Positions 1 through 6,916 are shown, counted from the first letter of the stretch. The stretch: DNA of 9,722 bases from JBKHHU01 sp046539045 (GCA_046539045.1 JBKHHU010000135.1:1-9722); one strand, 5' to 3'. Made by a program: numbers and translations. Notes: generated by a model from the sequence alone, not told the origin.

Positions 1-402
1 GTCGAACCCCTGATGCTGCGGCCAATATTTCTCCGGCCCCAGGTGCCACTTGCCCACGTGCCAGGTGCAGTACCCGCCGTCGCGCAAGGCGCCGGCGACC
101 GTCTTGTTTTCCAGGGGCAGGTGCTTGATATAGGGGGCGCTGATGAGTTTGCCGGTTTCCACCCCGGCGATGAAGTTGGTCAGCCCGATGCGAGCGGGAT
201 AACGCCCGGTCATGACGCTCGCTCGGGTGGGGCTGCAGACGGGGCAGGACGCATAGGCGTTGGTGAACTTCATGCCCTCGGCCCGGAGCCGGTCGATATT
301 CGGCGTCTCGTAAAACTCGCTTCCGGTGCAGGCCAGATCCTTCCAGCCCATGTCATCCATCAGGATGAACAGAATGTTCGGCTTCTCCGCTCCGTCGGTC
401 AC
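1..402 (-). CDS. Type I (formylglycine-dependent) sulfatase, N-terminal 134 residues; cut by window edge
   Basis: Hydrolyses sulfate esters using a cysteine converted to formylglycine. The visible 134 codons carry the N-terminal hallmarks of alkaline-phosphatase-superfamily sulfatases: a first strand PNILFILMDD (residues 8-17) with the metal-binding Asp pair D16/D17, the signature C-S-P-T-R-A-S-V-M-T-G at 56-66 with C56 as the modification site, and GKWHLG at 117-122 supplying the usual active-site Lys and His. The start is GTG at 402: GGGAGG lies 6 bases upstream, and the GTG shares bases with the TGA of the preceding gene (GTGA overlap), implying translational coupling. No signal peptide is seen, because the catalytic strand begins within 8 residues of the start. 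Family members are often secreted, so either the enzyme is cytoplasmic or a leader is missing. The substrate cannot be told from this fragment. The rest of the gene lies beyond position 1. Confidence 0.93.
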   Translation of the reverse strand, partial: MTDGAEKPNILFILMDDMGWKDLACTGSEFYETPNIDRLRAEGMKFTNAYASCPVCSPTRASVMTGRYPARIGLTNFIAGVETGKLISAPYIKHLPLENKTVAGALRDGGYCTWHVGKWHLGPEKYWPQHQGFD

Positions 403-1631
403 TTTTCGCCTCCCAACAATGGGCCTATCCGAGTCATCATCATGCCCTGCAGTTGCTGGCTTAGCTCGCCACCGATGGTGGCTGAGAGTGTAAACCGGTC
501 TCCCGTCCGGGTCCATTTGAAGGGCATGTTCTCTTTGGACTCTTTCAGCGCGTTTTGCAGGTCGTCGGCATCGTCATCTTCCTCGAACGCCAGAACCACC
601 GAGGAATCTTTTTCCCCTTCGGGATAAAAAGCACCCCAAGCGGCTTCGGGCAGCATTTTCGCCTGCTCATGCATATCTCCCTCGAATCGCATGTCTTCGA
701 TATTGGCGCCGAACCAGATGGGGGCATCGGCAGGGACGTTGCCCAGCAGGGAGATGACTTCGTCCGGCTGGCGGCTGCCAAAGCGTTGGATATCCTTGGG
801 TTCCACGGTCTGGGGGCTGGCCCAGATGGTCACGCCGTCGGGCAGGTCGGGGTGCTGATCGCCGATGAACAGCCAGTTTGTGGACCGCTCTCCCTGTTTC
901 TCATTCCGGACCCGGTACTCCCCATTTCCTGTCTCTTCGATTTCCACCGTCTCGTTCTCACCGGTTTCCCGGGCCGCTTCCAGTATCTCCTCGGGCGAAA
1001 GCGAACTGCGAACCACGATCATCGGGTAAACCGTCTTCTCGCCCTGTTCGAGGTAGAAGTGGAGCATGTCGACCTTTTTCAGCGTCGCCAGCGTCTTCTT
1101 CTTGTCCTGTTGCGGCTCTTCAGAAGATTTGATTAATCGCTCGAGGATCTTGTAGGATTTCTTGACGTTGACGTGTCCGACGAAAGAGGCGTTGCCGGGC
1201 ACATATTCCATGGCGGCTTTGTAGTCTTCGGACTCGAACAGGTTCCCGCTGGTGTCTTCGGCGACATCCACGACCTTCAGCGGTTCGGTGCGGTCGGTCA
1301 AAGCCGTCGCCGCAGAGCCTGACGCCCCTGCAATGACAGTGACCAACGCCAGAGCAAGAGCCAATCCCGCGCCTCCGAATGCCAGTGCCATGGCCAGACC
1401 CTTGGGGCCCTCCCGCTGCATGTCCACGCCGATGGCTTCACCGGGCCCTGCCTGCGGGCCGGCGTCCTGACTGAACAGGCCCGGGATGCGTCCTGCCGGG
1501 GTCCATCGCTGCTGGTCGGGGCTGACCAGGTCGTCGGGTTTGAGCATTCCGCTGGAGGCGAACTGCGTCAGTTGGGCTTTGGTGAACGGGCCGGTGACGT
1601 TCCCGGCATGTTGAATCCAGTACTGTTCCAT
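399..1631 (-). CDS. GYF_2-domain membrane protein with large ectodomain
   Basis: Predicted 410-residue protein of unknown cellular role. Residues about 4-53 match the GYF_2 (DUF4339) pattern: an aromatic Y-W-I start, a central G-P-F-T, then L-x-x-F-x-x-S-G-M-L, D-D-L-V and R-W-T-P-A. In this family the domain is thought to bind peptides and is usually at the N-terminus on the cytoplasmic side. A linker rich in Gly and Pro (55-77) precedes one hydrophobic Ala/Leu/Gly segment (about 79-103), probably a membrane span. The remaining 300 residues are hydrophilic, contain no cysteine and have an acidic run at 350-357; they are probably extracytoplasmic. The segment around 142-156 (VPGNASFVGHVNV) resembles the openings of large uncharacterised secreted planctomycete proteins, but I cannot name a family. 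The ATG at 1631 has GGGAG about 7 bases upstream. The 3' end overlaps the sulfatase start by 4 bases, so the two are probably co-expressed. Confidence 0.78.
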   Translation of the reverse strand: MEQYWIQHAGNVTGPFTKAQLTQFASSGMLKPDDLVSPDQQRWTPAGRIPGLFSQDAGPQAGPGEAIGVDMQREGPKGLAMALAFGGAGLALALALVTVIAGASGSAATALTDRTEPLKVVDVAEDTSGNLFESEDYKAAMEYVPGNASFVGHVNVKKSYKILERLIKSSEEPQQDKKKTLATLKKVDMLHFYLEQGEKTVYPMIVVRSSLSPEEILEAARETGENETVEIEETGNGEYRVRNEKQGERSTNWLFIGDQHPDLPDGVTIWASPQTVEPKDIQRFGSRQPDEVISLLGNVPADAPIWFGANIEDMRFEGDMHEQAKMLPEAAWGAFYPEGEKDSSVVLAFEEDDDADDLQNALKESKENMPFKWTRTGDRFTLSATIGGELSQQLQGMMMTRIGPLLGGEK

Positions 1632-1713
1632 GATGTCGCTCCCGTGACCGCTCGTGATTGGCGGAGAAGGCAGATGCCGACAGTGAGGCCGCCGGACCTT
1701 GGGCGTTGAGTGG

Positions 1714-1743
1714 AGTATATCCCATCGCCAGTGCGTTTGCCAG
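1714..1743 (-). promoter_or_regulatory. Candidate sigma70-type promoter for the GYF_2/sulfatase pair
   Basis: On the minus strand, CTGGCA (-35, at 1738-1743) is followed after 18 bases by TATACT (-10, at 1714-1719). The -10 matches the consensus at 5 of 6 positions and the -35 at 4 of 6. It lies about 83 bases upstream of the ATG at 1631, in a non-coding gap. Prediction by eye only. Confidence 0.4.
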
Positions 1744-1778
1744 TGGGCGCGCGGAGTTCAGACCGCTCTTCAACCATC

Positions 1779-1806
1779 GGTGGGCTTCCGGTCCGGGGCC
1801 GGCACC
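1779..1806 (-). terminator. Possible hairpin after the methyltransferase gene
   Basis: GGTG (1779-1782) and CCGG (1788-1791) can pair with CCGG (1799-1802) and CACC (1803-1806). This gives two 4-bp GC-rich stems separated by a 5-base bulge, with a 7-base loop. It begins about 20 bases past the stop codon at 1826. No T-run follows, so it is at best a weak or factor-dependent terminator. Confidence 0.25.
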
Positions 1807-1825
1807 CGAAATGGGATGACGGCGC

Positions 1826-2431
1826 CTATTCCATGTCGCAGATGACGGTGAAGTCGTTGGGAAGATAGTCGTCGATGATGGTGGCCCGGCAGGGCATCTC
1901 AGCCAATACGGCCAGGACGTGCTCCGGGCTGAATGAGTAGTATTTGGGGTCGTCATACCGGACCCGGTGGTGCAGCAGGTTGAACACGACCTTCTCCCGC
2001 GCCAGCCGGAACAGGCTCCGCAGGGCGACGGAGAGGAACTCCAGGTTGTTGCCCAGGTTCAGGTTGAACGTTCCGCTGCAGAAAGTCACGTCGAAGCTGC
2101 CCGGCTCGAAGAGGCAGTTGTCGCCGAAGATGTCGCCGGTGATGATGGTCGCTTCCGGTTGGCGGCGCCTGGCCACGGCGGCCATTGGTTCCAGCAGGTC
2201 CACCCCGGTATAGTCGACTTCCACGTTGTGCTCCTGCAGGTATCCCAGCAGGTCGGCCAGGCCGCATCCGACATCCAGCAGCCGCTTGCCGTGCAGGTCG
2301 ACATTCTCCATCAGCACACGGAACCGGGTTCGCTGCGACTGCGGGTCGGCCCAGTCGAGGATGTCGAAACTTTCCCGTTCCGGGTTGATGCGGGGCTCAT
2401 AGTGCCCGCTGATGTGCTTTCGGCGGCTCAC
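1826..2431 (-). CDS. Class I SAM-dependent methyltransferase
   Basis: Predicted 201-residue cytoplasmic enzyme that transfers a methyl group from S-adenosylmethionine; the acceptor is unknown. Rossmann-fold landmarks are in order: motif I LLDVGCGLADLLGYL (residues 51-65), the acidic end of strand 2 at YTGVDLLEP (74-82, D78 expected to bind the SAM ribose), ITGDIFGDN (97-105), and a post-motif strand FDVTFCSGTFNL (113-124). The N-terminal segment (21-40, S-F-D-I-L-D-W with R-T-R-F-R) looks like a conserved pre-domain and supports starting here. The start is GTG at 2431, directly after the TAG stop of the upstream gene with no spacing; a GGAG sits about 12 bases upstream, rather far. Being third in the run after dapF and the unknown protein, it is probably translated by re-initiation. 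Nothing links it to a known substrate; it is too short to carry a separate substrate domain. Confidence 0.87.
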   Translation of the reverse strand: MSRRKHISGHYEPRINPERESFDILDWADPQSQRTRFRVLMENVDLHGKRLLDVGCGLADLLGYLQEHNVEVDYTGVDLLEPMAAVARRRQPEATIITGDIFGDNCLFEPGSFDVTFCSGTFNLNLGNNLEFLSVALRSLFRLAREKVVFNLLHHRVRYDDPKYYSFSPEHVLAVLAEMPCRATIIDDYLPNDFTVICDME

Positions 2432-4045
2432 CTAAAGCGAATGCTCCTCGTAAATCTCTGCCTTGTCGACGACGCGGTCGTAGAAGTCCATCCCGCCCAA
2501 CCCGACGCACCACGGCAGCAGCCCGCCACGGGAGTCCCAGTAGTCGATCTGCGAGACGTGGATGTCCCGGACGATCTGCTCGACCGTCCCATCCAGCATC
2601 TCGTTCTCCAACTCCCGGACGCGGTGGGAGGCTTCGCGAATCTCTTCGGATTTTGGATCGATCTGCGCCAGCTCGCGACGTCTGTCGTTCAAGCGATCGA
2701 TTTCGTCCATTGTGTCAGGAAACGCCTGGCGTTGCCACTGCTTCCGCGCCGACTCGTCGGAGAAACTCGCCAATCGCTGCTTTGCTTCCTCTGCAAGGGG
2801 CTGCCACCGCCGGGCGATTTCGTCAGCGGGGACGATTTCTTCTCCAAAGGCAGCCTGCAGATACTCCGGCAGGCGGATGCGGGTATTAAGCCCGGACATG
2901 CGGTCCAGCAGATGGAACCTGACGCGCAGAACCGGCTGGGGCTTGCCTGGCAGGAGATTCTGCTCTGTCAGCTTGGCGGCGAGATGATGGGCGGTCGGCA
3001 TGTAGAGCGAGCCGTTCTCGGGCAGGGCAAGCGGTCCGCCCCGGTCGCCGATGCGCACCTGCGTGACCAGCAGGGCGGCCTTGCCTGTGATGCTGCAGAT
3101 GCCCGCCTCCTGCAGAAGCCCAAACGGTATGGCATTCCCGTCGCCCAGGGGGAAGGTCTCCCGGCCGATCACCAGCGTCTTGTCTTGCAGGTGCATGACC
3201 GTCCGCGCCAGATGTTCCTCGTGGTGCAGCGTCGCGAAGAACGGTAACTCACCTTCCTTGCGCCGCAGCGGCCGGAGGTCCGAACCCGTCTCCTCAAGCG
3301 ACGCGTTGTAGATCTTGCTCAGGCGGGTATAGTCCCGACAGAATTCCTCCAGCAGGATCAGCCGCCCGTTTTCGGGATCGACGGGAAAACCGTCGCTGGT
3401 CAGCCCCAGTTGCACGGATTCTCCGAGGTACTGGCCCAGCCATTGGCGGTACAACTCGACCAGCCTCCCATCGGCGCGGGCCTCGACCAGCCCGTCCAGC
3501 CGTTCCCTCTCGGCAGTTAACCAGTTGGTGACGCGCTGACGGGCATCGTCGTCCACGAAGGTCCGCGTAAGATCAGCCTCGGCCTTGTCAAAAAGCTGTG
3601 GCAGGAACGGAGCGGTTTCCGCGACCGACAGGTCGCCAATGACCCGGTGGTACTGTTTGTCACCGGCGTAGCTTGGGGCGATCAACTGCCAGTTGTCGCT
3701 CGGGGAGTAGCGGTCGTACAGCTCATCCACGCTCAGGCCGAGCTTTTTTGCCAGCGCGGGCAGCTTCATGCCTACATAGTTCTCCAGGCAACGGATGTCC
3801 AGCGGCAGGCGGCTGAGGAACTCCGAGTAGAACAGGGCTGCACCCCAATCGGCCCCACCGCTTCGGTAGTACCGTTCTCGAGCCAGACGGGGCCGGCCGG
3901 ACTCCACACCGGAGCCCATCTCCGTGAACGCCACGTCGACGTCCTCGACATAGTGCAGCACGTTCTTCTGCCTCCGGGCCAGCGCCTGGAGTTTAGGCAG
4001 CACGTCCCAGAGGCTGTGACAGTTCTGATCGATACTGAAAATCAT
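2432..4045 (-). CDS. Uncharacterised 537-residue protein in the dapF operon
   Basis: I do not recognise this protein. It is hydrophilic, without signal peptide or membrane span, so probably cytoplasmic. Visible features: an N-terminal acidic patch VEDVDVAF (33-40); an Arg/Tyr-rich segment RERYYRSGGADWG (56-68); a charged helical region (about 150-205); a His/Glu cluster HHEEH (274-278) after ELPFFATL; a Gly-rich region with GDRGGPLALPENGSLYMP (333-350) followed by TAHHLAAKL (351-359); a long charged helical stretch (about 403-495) likely to form a coiled coil; and a conserved-looking tail with DYWDSRGGLLPWCVGLGGMDF (501-521). The start is taken as ATG 4045, 4 bases after the dapF stop; an upstream extension to 4129 would overlap dapF and has no typical content. 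Its stop abuts the methyltransferase start. Tight spacing suggests a shared role with those two genes, but no reaction can be proposed. The reading frame is long, intact and has ordinary composition, so it is surely a real gene. Confidence 0.82.
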   Translation of the reverse strand: MIFSIDQNCHSLWDVLPKLQALARRQKNVLHYVEDVDVAFTEMGSGVESGRPRLARERYYRSGGADWGAALFYSEFLSRLPLDIRCLENYVGMKLPALAKKLGLSVDELYDRYSPSDNWQLIAPSYAGDKQYHRVIGDLSVAETAPFLPQLFDKAEADLTRTFVDDDARQRVTNWLTAERERLDGLVEARADGRLVELYRQWLGQYLGESVQLGLTSDGFPVDPENGRLILLEEFCRDYTRLSKIYNASLEETGSDLRPLRRKEGELPFFATLHHEEHLARTVMHLQDKTLVIGRETFPLGDGNAIPFGLLQEAGICSITGKAALLVTQVRIGDRGGPLALPENGSLYMPTAHHLAAKLTEQNLLPGKPQPVLRVRFHLLDRMSGLNTRIRLPEYLQAAFGEEIVPADEIARRWQPLAEEAKQRLASFSDESARKQWQRQAFPDTMDEIDRLNDRRRELAQIDPKSEEIREASHRVRELENEMLDGTVEQIVRDIHVSQIDYWDSRGGLLPWCVGLGGMDFYDRVVDKAEIYEEHSL

Positions 4046-4049
4046 GAAT

Positions 4050-4973
4050 TCAGACGTTCTCCACTGAGGTGCGTATCTCCGGCAGGGCGCGTTCGGCCAA
4101 GTCCGGATGCAGCGAGCCGACGTAAGCAAACCGTACCCGCGTTTCCAGGCAGAAGTTCACTAACGCGCCTTCTTCCATGGTGAAGATGACCTTGAGCACA
4201 TCGCCGCTGCGGGCGTGCATGAGCACGGGTTTTTCGCCTTTTGTGTACTCCTCGGACCATCCGAATCGCTGGGCGGCCATGAAGGCCGCGGTGGCTGAGC
4301 CGGTCCCGCAGGCGAGGGTTTCTCCCTCCACGCCGAACTCGAAGGTCCGGATCATCAGCTCGCCTTCGTCCAGCGGCTCTACGAAGTTGGCGTTGACGCC
4401 ACGCGGCTGGAATTTCGGGTGGTGTCGCAGTGCGGGCCCCCAGCGTTCCATGTCCAGGTTCTCCAGGTCCTTCACATACGTCACCAGGTGCGGCACGCCG
4501 GTCACGGCGAAGTCATACGTCCAGTTTTTGCCTTCAACATTGACCGACTCGCCCCTGCGGATGTCCTCCGGCAGGGGGATGCACACCTGGATGTACTTAT
4601 CTTCCTTGGTTTTTCCCAGTACGACGCCTGCCGGCGTGAGAATCCGCACCTCGCTGGTCTTCACCCATTCGTTCTCGCACACCCACCGGACGAAGCAGGC
4701 GGTGCCGTTCCCGCACAGTTCAGCTTCCGTTCCGTCGGCTTCCAGGAACCGGGCGGAGATGTCCGCGGCTTCCGGAATTTCCGGTTGAGACGCTACGATC
4801 ACGCCGTCGGCACCCACGCCCGTTCCGCGATGGCAGAGGGTTTGAGCAAACCTGCTGATTTTCTCCGGGTCGTCCAGCAGGGCGTCCAGACTCCCGTCGA
4901 GATTGGCGATACAGATAAAATCGTTTCCGCTGCCGGATAGCTTCGATAGCGCGATCGGTTTGTTCTCGGCCAT
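4050..4973 (-). CDS. dapF: Diaminopimelate epimerase
   Basis: Converts LL-diaminopimelate to the meso form, the lysine precursor and peptidoglycan cross-linking residue, by a PLP-independent two-cysteine mechanism in the cytoplasm. Landmarks: GSGNDFI (14-20), HRGTGVGADGVI (48-59), the first catalytic cysteine C87 in AELCGNG, TGVPH (158-162), and the second catalytic cysteine C222 in ETLACGTG (218-225). It has 307 residues, somewhat longer than the roughly 275 of E. coli. The start is ATG 4973, just before the conserved N-terminus; AGGAAAG lies a few bases upstream, and a promoter at 5011-5039 would leave a leader of about 30 bases. A longer in-frame start at 5138 is rejected because it lies upstream of that promoter and overlaps the neighbouring gene. 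One oddity: the usual Y-E-R-G before the second cysteine reads F-E-F-G (211-214), so the substrate-binding Arg is replaced by Phe213. Both catalytic cysteines are intact. A related amino-acid epimerase is a less likely alternative. Confidence 0.95.
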   Translation of the reverse strand: MAENKPIALSKLSGSGNDFICIANLDGSLDALLDDPEKISRFAQTLCHRGTGVGADGVIVASQPEIPEAADISARFLEADGTEAELCGNGTACFVRWVCENEWVKTSEVRILTPAGVVLGKTKEDKYIQVCIPLPEDIRRGESVNVEGKNWTYDFAVTGVPHLVTYVKDLENLDMERWGPALRHHPKFQPRGVNANFVEPLDEGELMIRTFEFGVEGETLACGTGSATAAFMAAQRFGWSEEYTKGEKPVLMHARSGDVLKVIFTMEEGALVNFCLETRVRFAYVGSLHPDLAERALPEIRTSVENV

Positions 4974-5010
4974 GTTCTTTCCTGCAAAGAGGCTGGTGCT
5001 TGACGGTTGA

Positions 5011-5039
5011 ACTATACTCCCCCTGTAGGCGGGATTCAA
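5011..5039 (-). promoter_or_regulatory. Sigma70-type promoter for the dapF operon
   Basis: On the minus strand TTGAAT (-35, at 5034-5039) is followed after exactly 17 bases by TATAGT (-10, at 5011-5016, 5 of 6 consensus). The -10 ends 38 bases before the dapF ATG at 4973, a normal leader length. It lies between the end of the glycosyltransferase gene (5102) and dapF, so dapF probably starts a separate transcript. Confidence 0.55.
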
Positions 5040-5101
5040 AGGAGCTGCCGCAACCGCCTTGTGCGTGAAGATAGCGATGGAGCGGACGATGATACCGACC
5101 G

Positions 5102-6778
5102 TCAACTCGGCCGCGGCGTGAGAATGCGGAACAGCCATACCTGCTTGTCGCGCACCGTCTGAGGCAGGGATTCTGCCGGTACGTCCAGCGGTCTGGTCCC
5201 GCCGACGACTTCGATCAGTTCGAACCGTGGGTCCTCCATCAACTCCGCGAGAATGCTCCGGTTCGGCCCCTCCTCCACGTCGTCGCTATGGACGACCAGT
5301 ACCTCGTAGGCCGTCGTTCGGGACGTGGCGAGCCGGTAAAGTTGATCGGTCGAGATCAGGTGTTTCTTCCAGTACTCGTTGGGCATCCCGCCGTTTTCGC
5401 GGAACTGCCGCCCGGGCGCCCGGGCGAAAAAAGCGACCCGTCCATCGGGGTCCAGTACATACCGGTTTGGCCCCGCAGCCGCCAGCACCTCCCGCCCGGC
5501 CCGGCGGAGATACCGCTTGCCCTCGTGGACGGCCGGGAATGCAGCGATCAGGGCCAATGTCACGTAAATCAGCGCGGCGATGGAAAGGCCGCGACGCTGC
5601 CGCATGGTCTTGCCATACCGACGTACGATAATCGTCAGCCATTGGCCGAGGATGACCAGTCCCGCACCTGCCGTCGAAGCCAGCAGCAGCCCCGGGATAA
5701 GCATATGCCTGCTGGAAATGTACGGGCCGCGATTGTACTCCAGGGCGGTGACGATGACGAACAACGCCCCGAACACCAGCCAGATGACAAGGGCTCCCCG
5801 TCGCCGGGGCATCACGAGGACTTTCTTCGGAAGACGCATTCGCAGCAGGTACCGTCCGAACCAGGTCAGTACCCAGATTATGATCAGAAACGCCATCGGG
5901 CTGCCGATCGCTGCGCGGGTGCGGTCCAGCGTCTTGACCATGGCATTGAGCAGACGCATCGGCCGTGCCGCTTCTGCCAGCAGGACCGACTGTTCCACGC
6001 CGACGAAGTCCGAAACGCCTTTTTTTGCCGTCAGTCCGCCGACGGTTGTCGCGTACGGAACCACGCACACCAGGAGCACCGCCAGCATGATCAGCGTCGC
6101 GGCGAGGCTCAGCTTCCAATGGATGCGCCGCTTGCCCAGCCACGCCAGCACGCCGAACCCGACGGCTGCGGAAATCAACGCCTCCGGGCGAGTCAGGTAC
6201 GCCAGCCCCGCCAGCAGACCCACGAAGGCCGCGTGGATCAGCATCGTCCGCTTACCGAGAATGCCCGCGGCGCGCATTCGCAGCGCAAGGGCTATGGCCC
6301 CCAGAGCGCAGGCGGCTGCGGTCACATCGCTGAGTACCTCCACGCTCAATTCGATGAATGGGCCGGATATGGCCGCAGCCAGTGTGGCGAACACCGCCGC
6401 CAGCGGTCCGAACGTATCTCGGGAGATGTCAAAGATCGCCACCAGACATGCCAGGCTCATCACCAGCGAAATCAGGCTGCCGTCGTCGATCCACTCCTCC
6501 AGATTCTTCTGCCGTTGCGGCGTGGCCAGCACAGCCAGCAGCCCGGAGTACCCCGGGTGGTAGTGATAGCTGCGGGCAATCTCCCGAGGAGGCTGACGCG
6601 TGAAGTCCATCGCCATGTGCAGGTAGACCGTCGACTCCTTGGCGATGTTGTGCGAACGCTGCAACGCGACCATGCGGAGCATCATCGCGATCAACAGGAT
6701 CGCCAGAAGCGCGATCATCATCGAACGGATTTTCGATGCCGGAGTCGGTTGTATGGCTATCTCGTTCGGCACGAGCAT
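5102..6778 (-). CDS. Polytopic membrane glycosyltransferase, GT-C fold (GT39/ArnT-like)
   Basis: Integral membrane protein of about 558 residues, probably transferring a sugar from a polyprenyl-phosphate donor on the outer face of the cytoplasmic membrane. Hydrophobic spans are visible near 20-38, 103-116, 125-140, 152-168, 180-195, 200-214, 224-242, 295-309, 328-345, 358-387 and 398-414. GT-C-like landmarks: an acidic residue in the first loop (E48 in AKESTVYLHMA), YHYHPGYSGLL (71-81), the acidic SVEVLSD (145-151), YLTRPEAL (194-201) and YISSRHMLIP (353-362). The last two occur in many uncharacterised planctomycete membrane glycosyltransferases. A soluble C-terminal domain (about 420-558) follows. 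AGGAGG at 6782-6787 is 3 bases before ATG 6778 and 9 before GTG 6772, so the true start may be two codons later; an upstream TTG (6811) lies before this ribosome site and is unlikely. Divergent from the GT4/GT2 pair, which suggests a shared glycan. Acceptor and donor are unknown. Confidence 0.8.
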   Translation of the reverse strand: MLVPNEIAIQPTPASKIRSMMIALLAILLIAMMLRMVALQRSHNIAKESTVYLHMAMDFTRQPPREIARSYHYHPGYSGLLAVLATPQRQKNLEEWIDDGSLISLVMSLACLVAIFDISRDTFGPLAAVFATLAAAISGPFIELSVEVLSDVTAAACALGAIALALRMRAAGILGKRTMLIHAAFVGLLAGLAYLTRPEALISAAVGFGVLAWLGKRRIHWKLSLAATLIMLAVLLVCVVPYATTVGGLTAKKGVSDFVGVEQSVLLAEAARPMRLLNAMVKTLDRTRAAIGSPMAFLIIIWVLTWFGRYLLRMRLPKKVLVMPRRRGALVIWLVFGALFVIVTALEYNRGPYISSRHMLIPGLLLASTAGAGLVILGQWLTIIVRRYGKTMRQRRGLSIAALIYVTLALIAAFPAVHEGKRYLRRAGREVLAAAGPNRYVLDPDGRVAFFARAPGRQFRENGGMPNEYWKKHLISTDQLYRLATSRTTAYEVLVVHSDDVEEGPNRSILAELMEDPRFELIEVVGGTRPLDVPAESLPQTVRDKQVWLFRILTPRPS

Positions 6779-6781
6779 CTT

Positions 6782-6787
6782 CCTCCT
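6782..6787 (-). promoter_or_regulatory. Strong Shine-Dalgarno setting the GT-C start
   Basis: AGGAGG on the minus strand, a perfect anti-SD match. It lies 3 bases before ATG 6778 and 9 before in-frame GTG 6772, and excludes the longer TTG start at 6811. By spacing alone the GTG would be preferred; by codon the ATG. Confidence 0.6.
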
Positions 6788-6859
6788 GACCCAGAGCAGA
6801 TCGGACACCAAGCAGCGGCCTGAGGCACCTGGTTGCGGCAGGGGCCGTCAGTGAGTACG

Positions 6860-6887
6860 ATTCTACACGTCTCGTAAGCTGTTTCTA
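6860..6887 (-). promoter_or_regulatory. Candidate promoter for the GT-C gene
   Basis: On the minus strand TAGAAA (-35, at 6882-6887) is followed after 16 bases by TAGAAT (-10, at 6860-6865, 5 of 6 consensus). The -10 is about 82 bases before the ATG at 6778. It overlaps the candidate rightward promoter at 6862-6891. Confidence 0.35.
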
Positions 6888-6891
6888 TATC
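6862..6891 (+). promoter_or_regulatory. Candidate promoter for the GT4/GT2 pair
   Basis: TCTACA (6862-6867) is followed after 18 bases by TATATC (6886-6891); each matches the consensus at 4 of 6 positions. Transcription would start near 6898, giving a leader of about 20 bases that includes the ribosome site of the GT4 start at 6917. A second weak option is TTGCGG (6833-6838), 17 bases, TACGAT (6856-6861). Confidence 0.3.
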
Positions 6892-6916
6892 TTATCCGAT
6901 GATACGGGGATACGAA

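Noticed and set aside
1438..1956. A 172-residue minus-strand frame across the gap before the GYF_2 gene
   Set aside because: It overlaps both neighbours and reads as low-complexity shadow sequence; a promoter fits the gap better.
1967..3247. A 426-residue open frame on the plus strand opposite the methyltransferase and unknown gene
   Set aside because: It crosses the boundary of two real genes and has no ribosome site or recognisable motif; the methyltransferase frame beneath it is unambiguous.
2432..4045. Possible BshC (bacillithiol cysteine-adding enzyme) identity for the unknown protein
   Set aside because: Length near 540 residues and a C-terminal charged helix are similar, but the characteristic BshC motifs could not be found, so I left it unassigned.
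4050..5138. dapF with a 55-residue N-terminal extension
   Set aside because: The extension overlaps the neighbouring gene, lies upstream of the TTGAAT-17-TATAGT promoter, and has no homology to DapF N-termini, which begin close to the chosen ATG at 4973.
5288..6823. A 511-residue open frame on the plus strand opposite the GT-C gene
   Set aside because: It mirrors the whole GT-C gene in the antisense direction. The translation is rich in Gln, His, Arg and Gly with no motif, as expected for a shadow in GC-rich DNA. The minus strand has clear membrane spans and family motifs.
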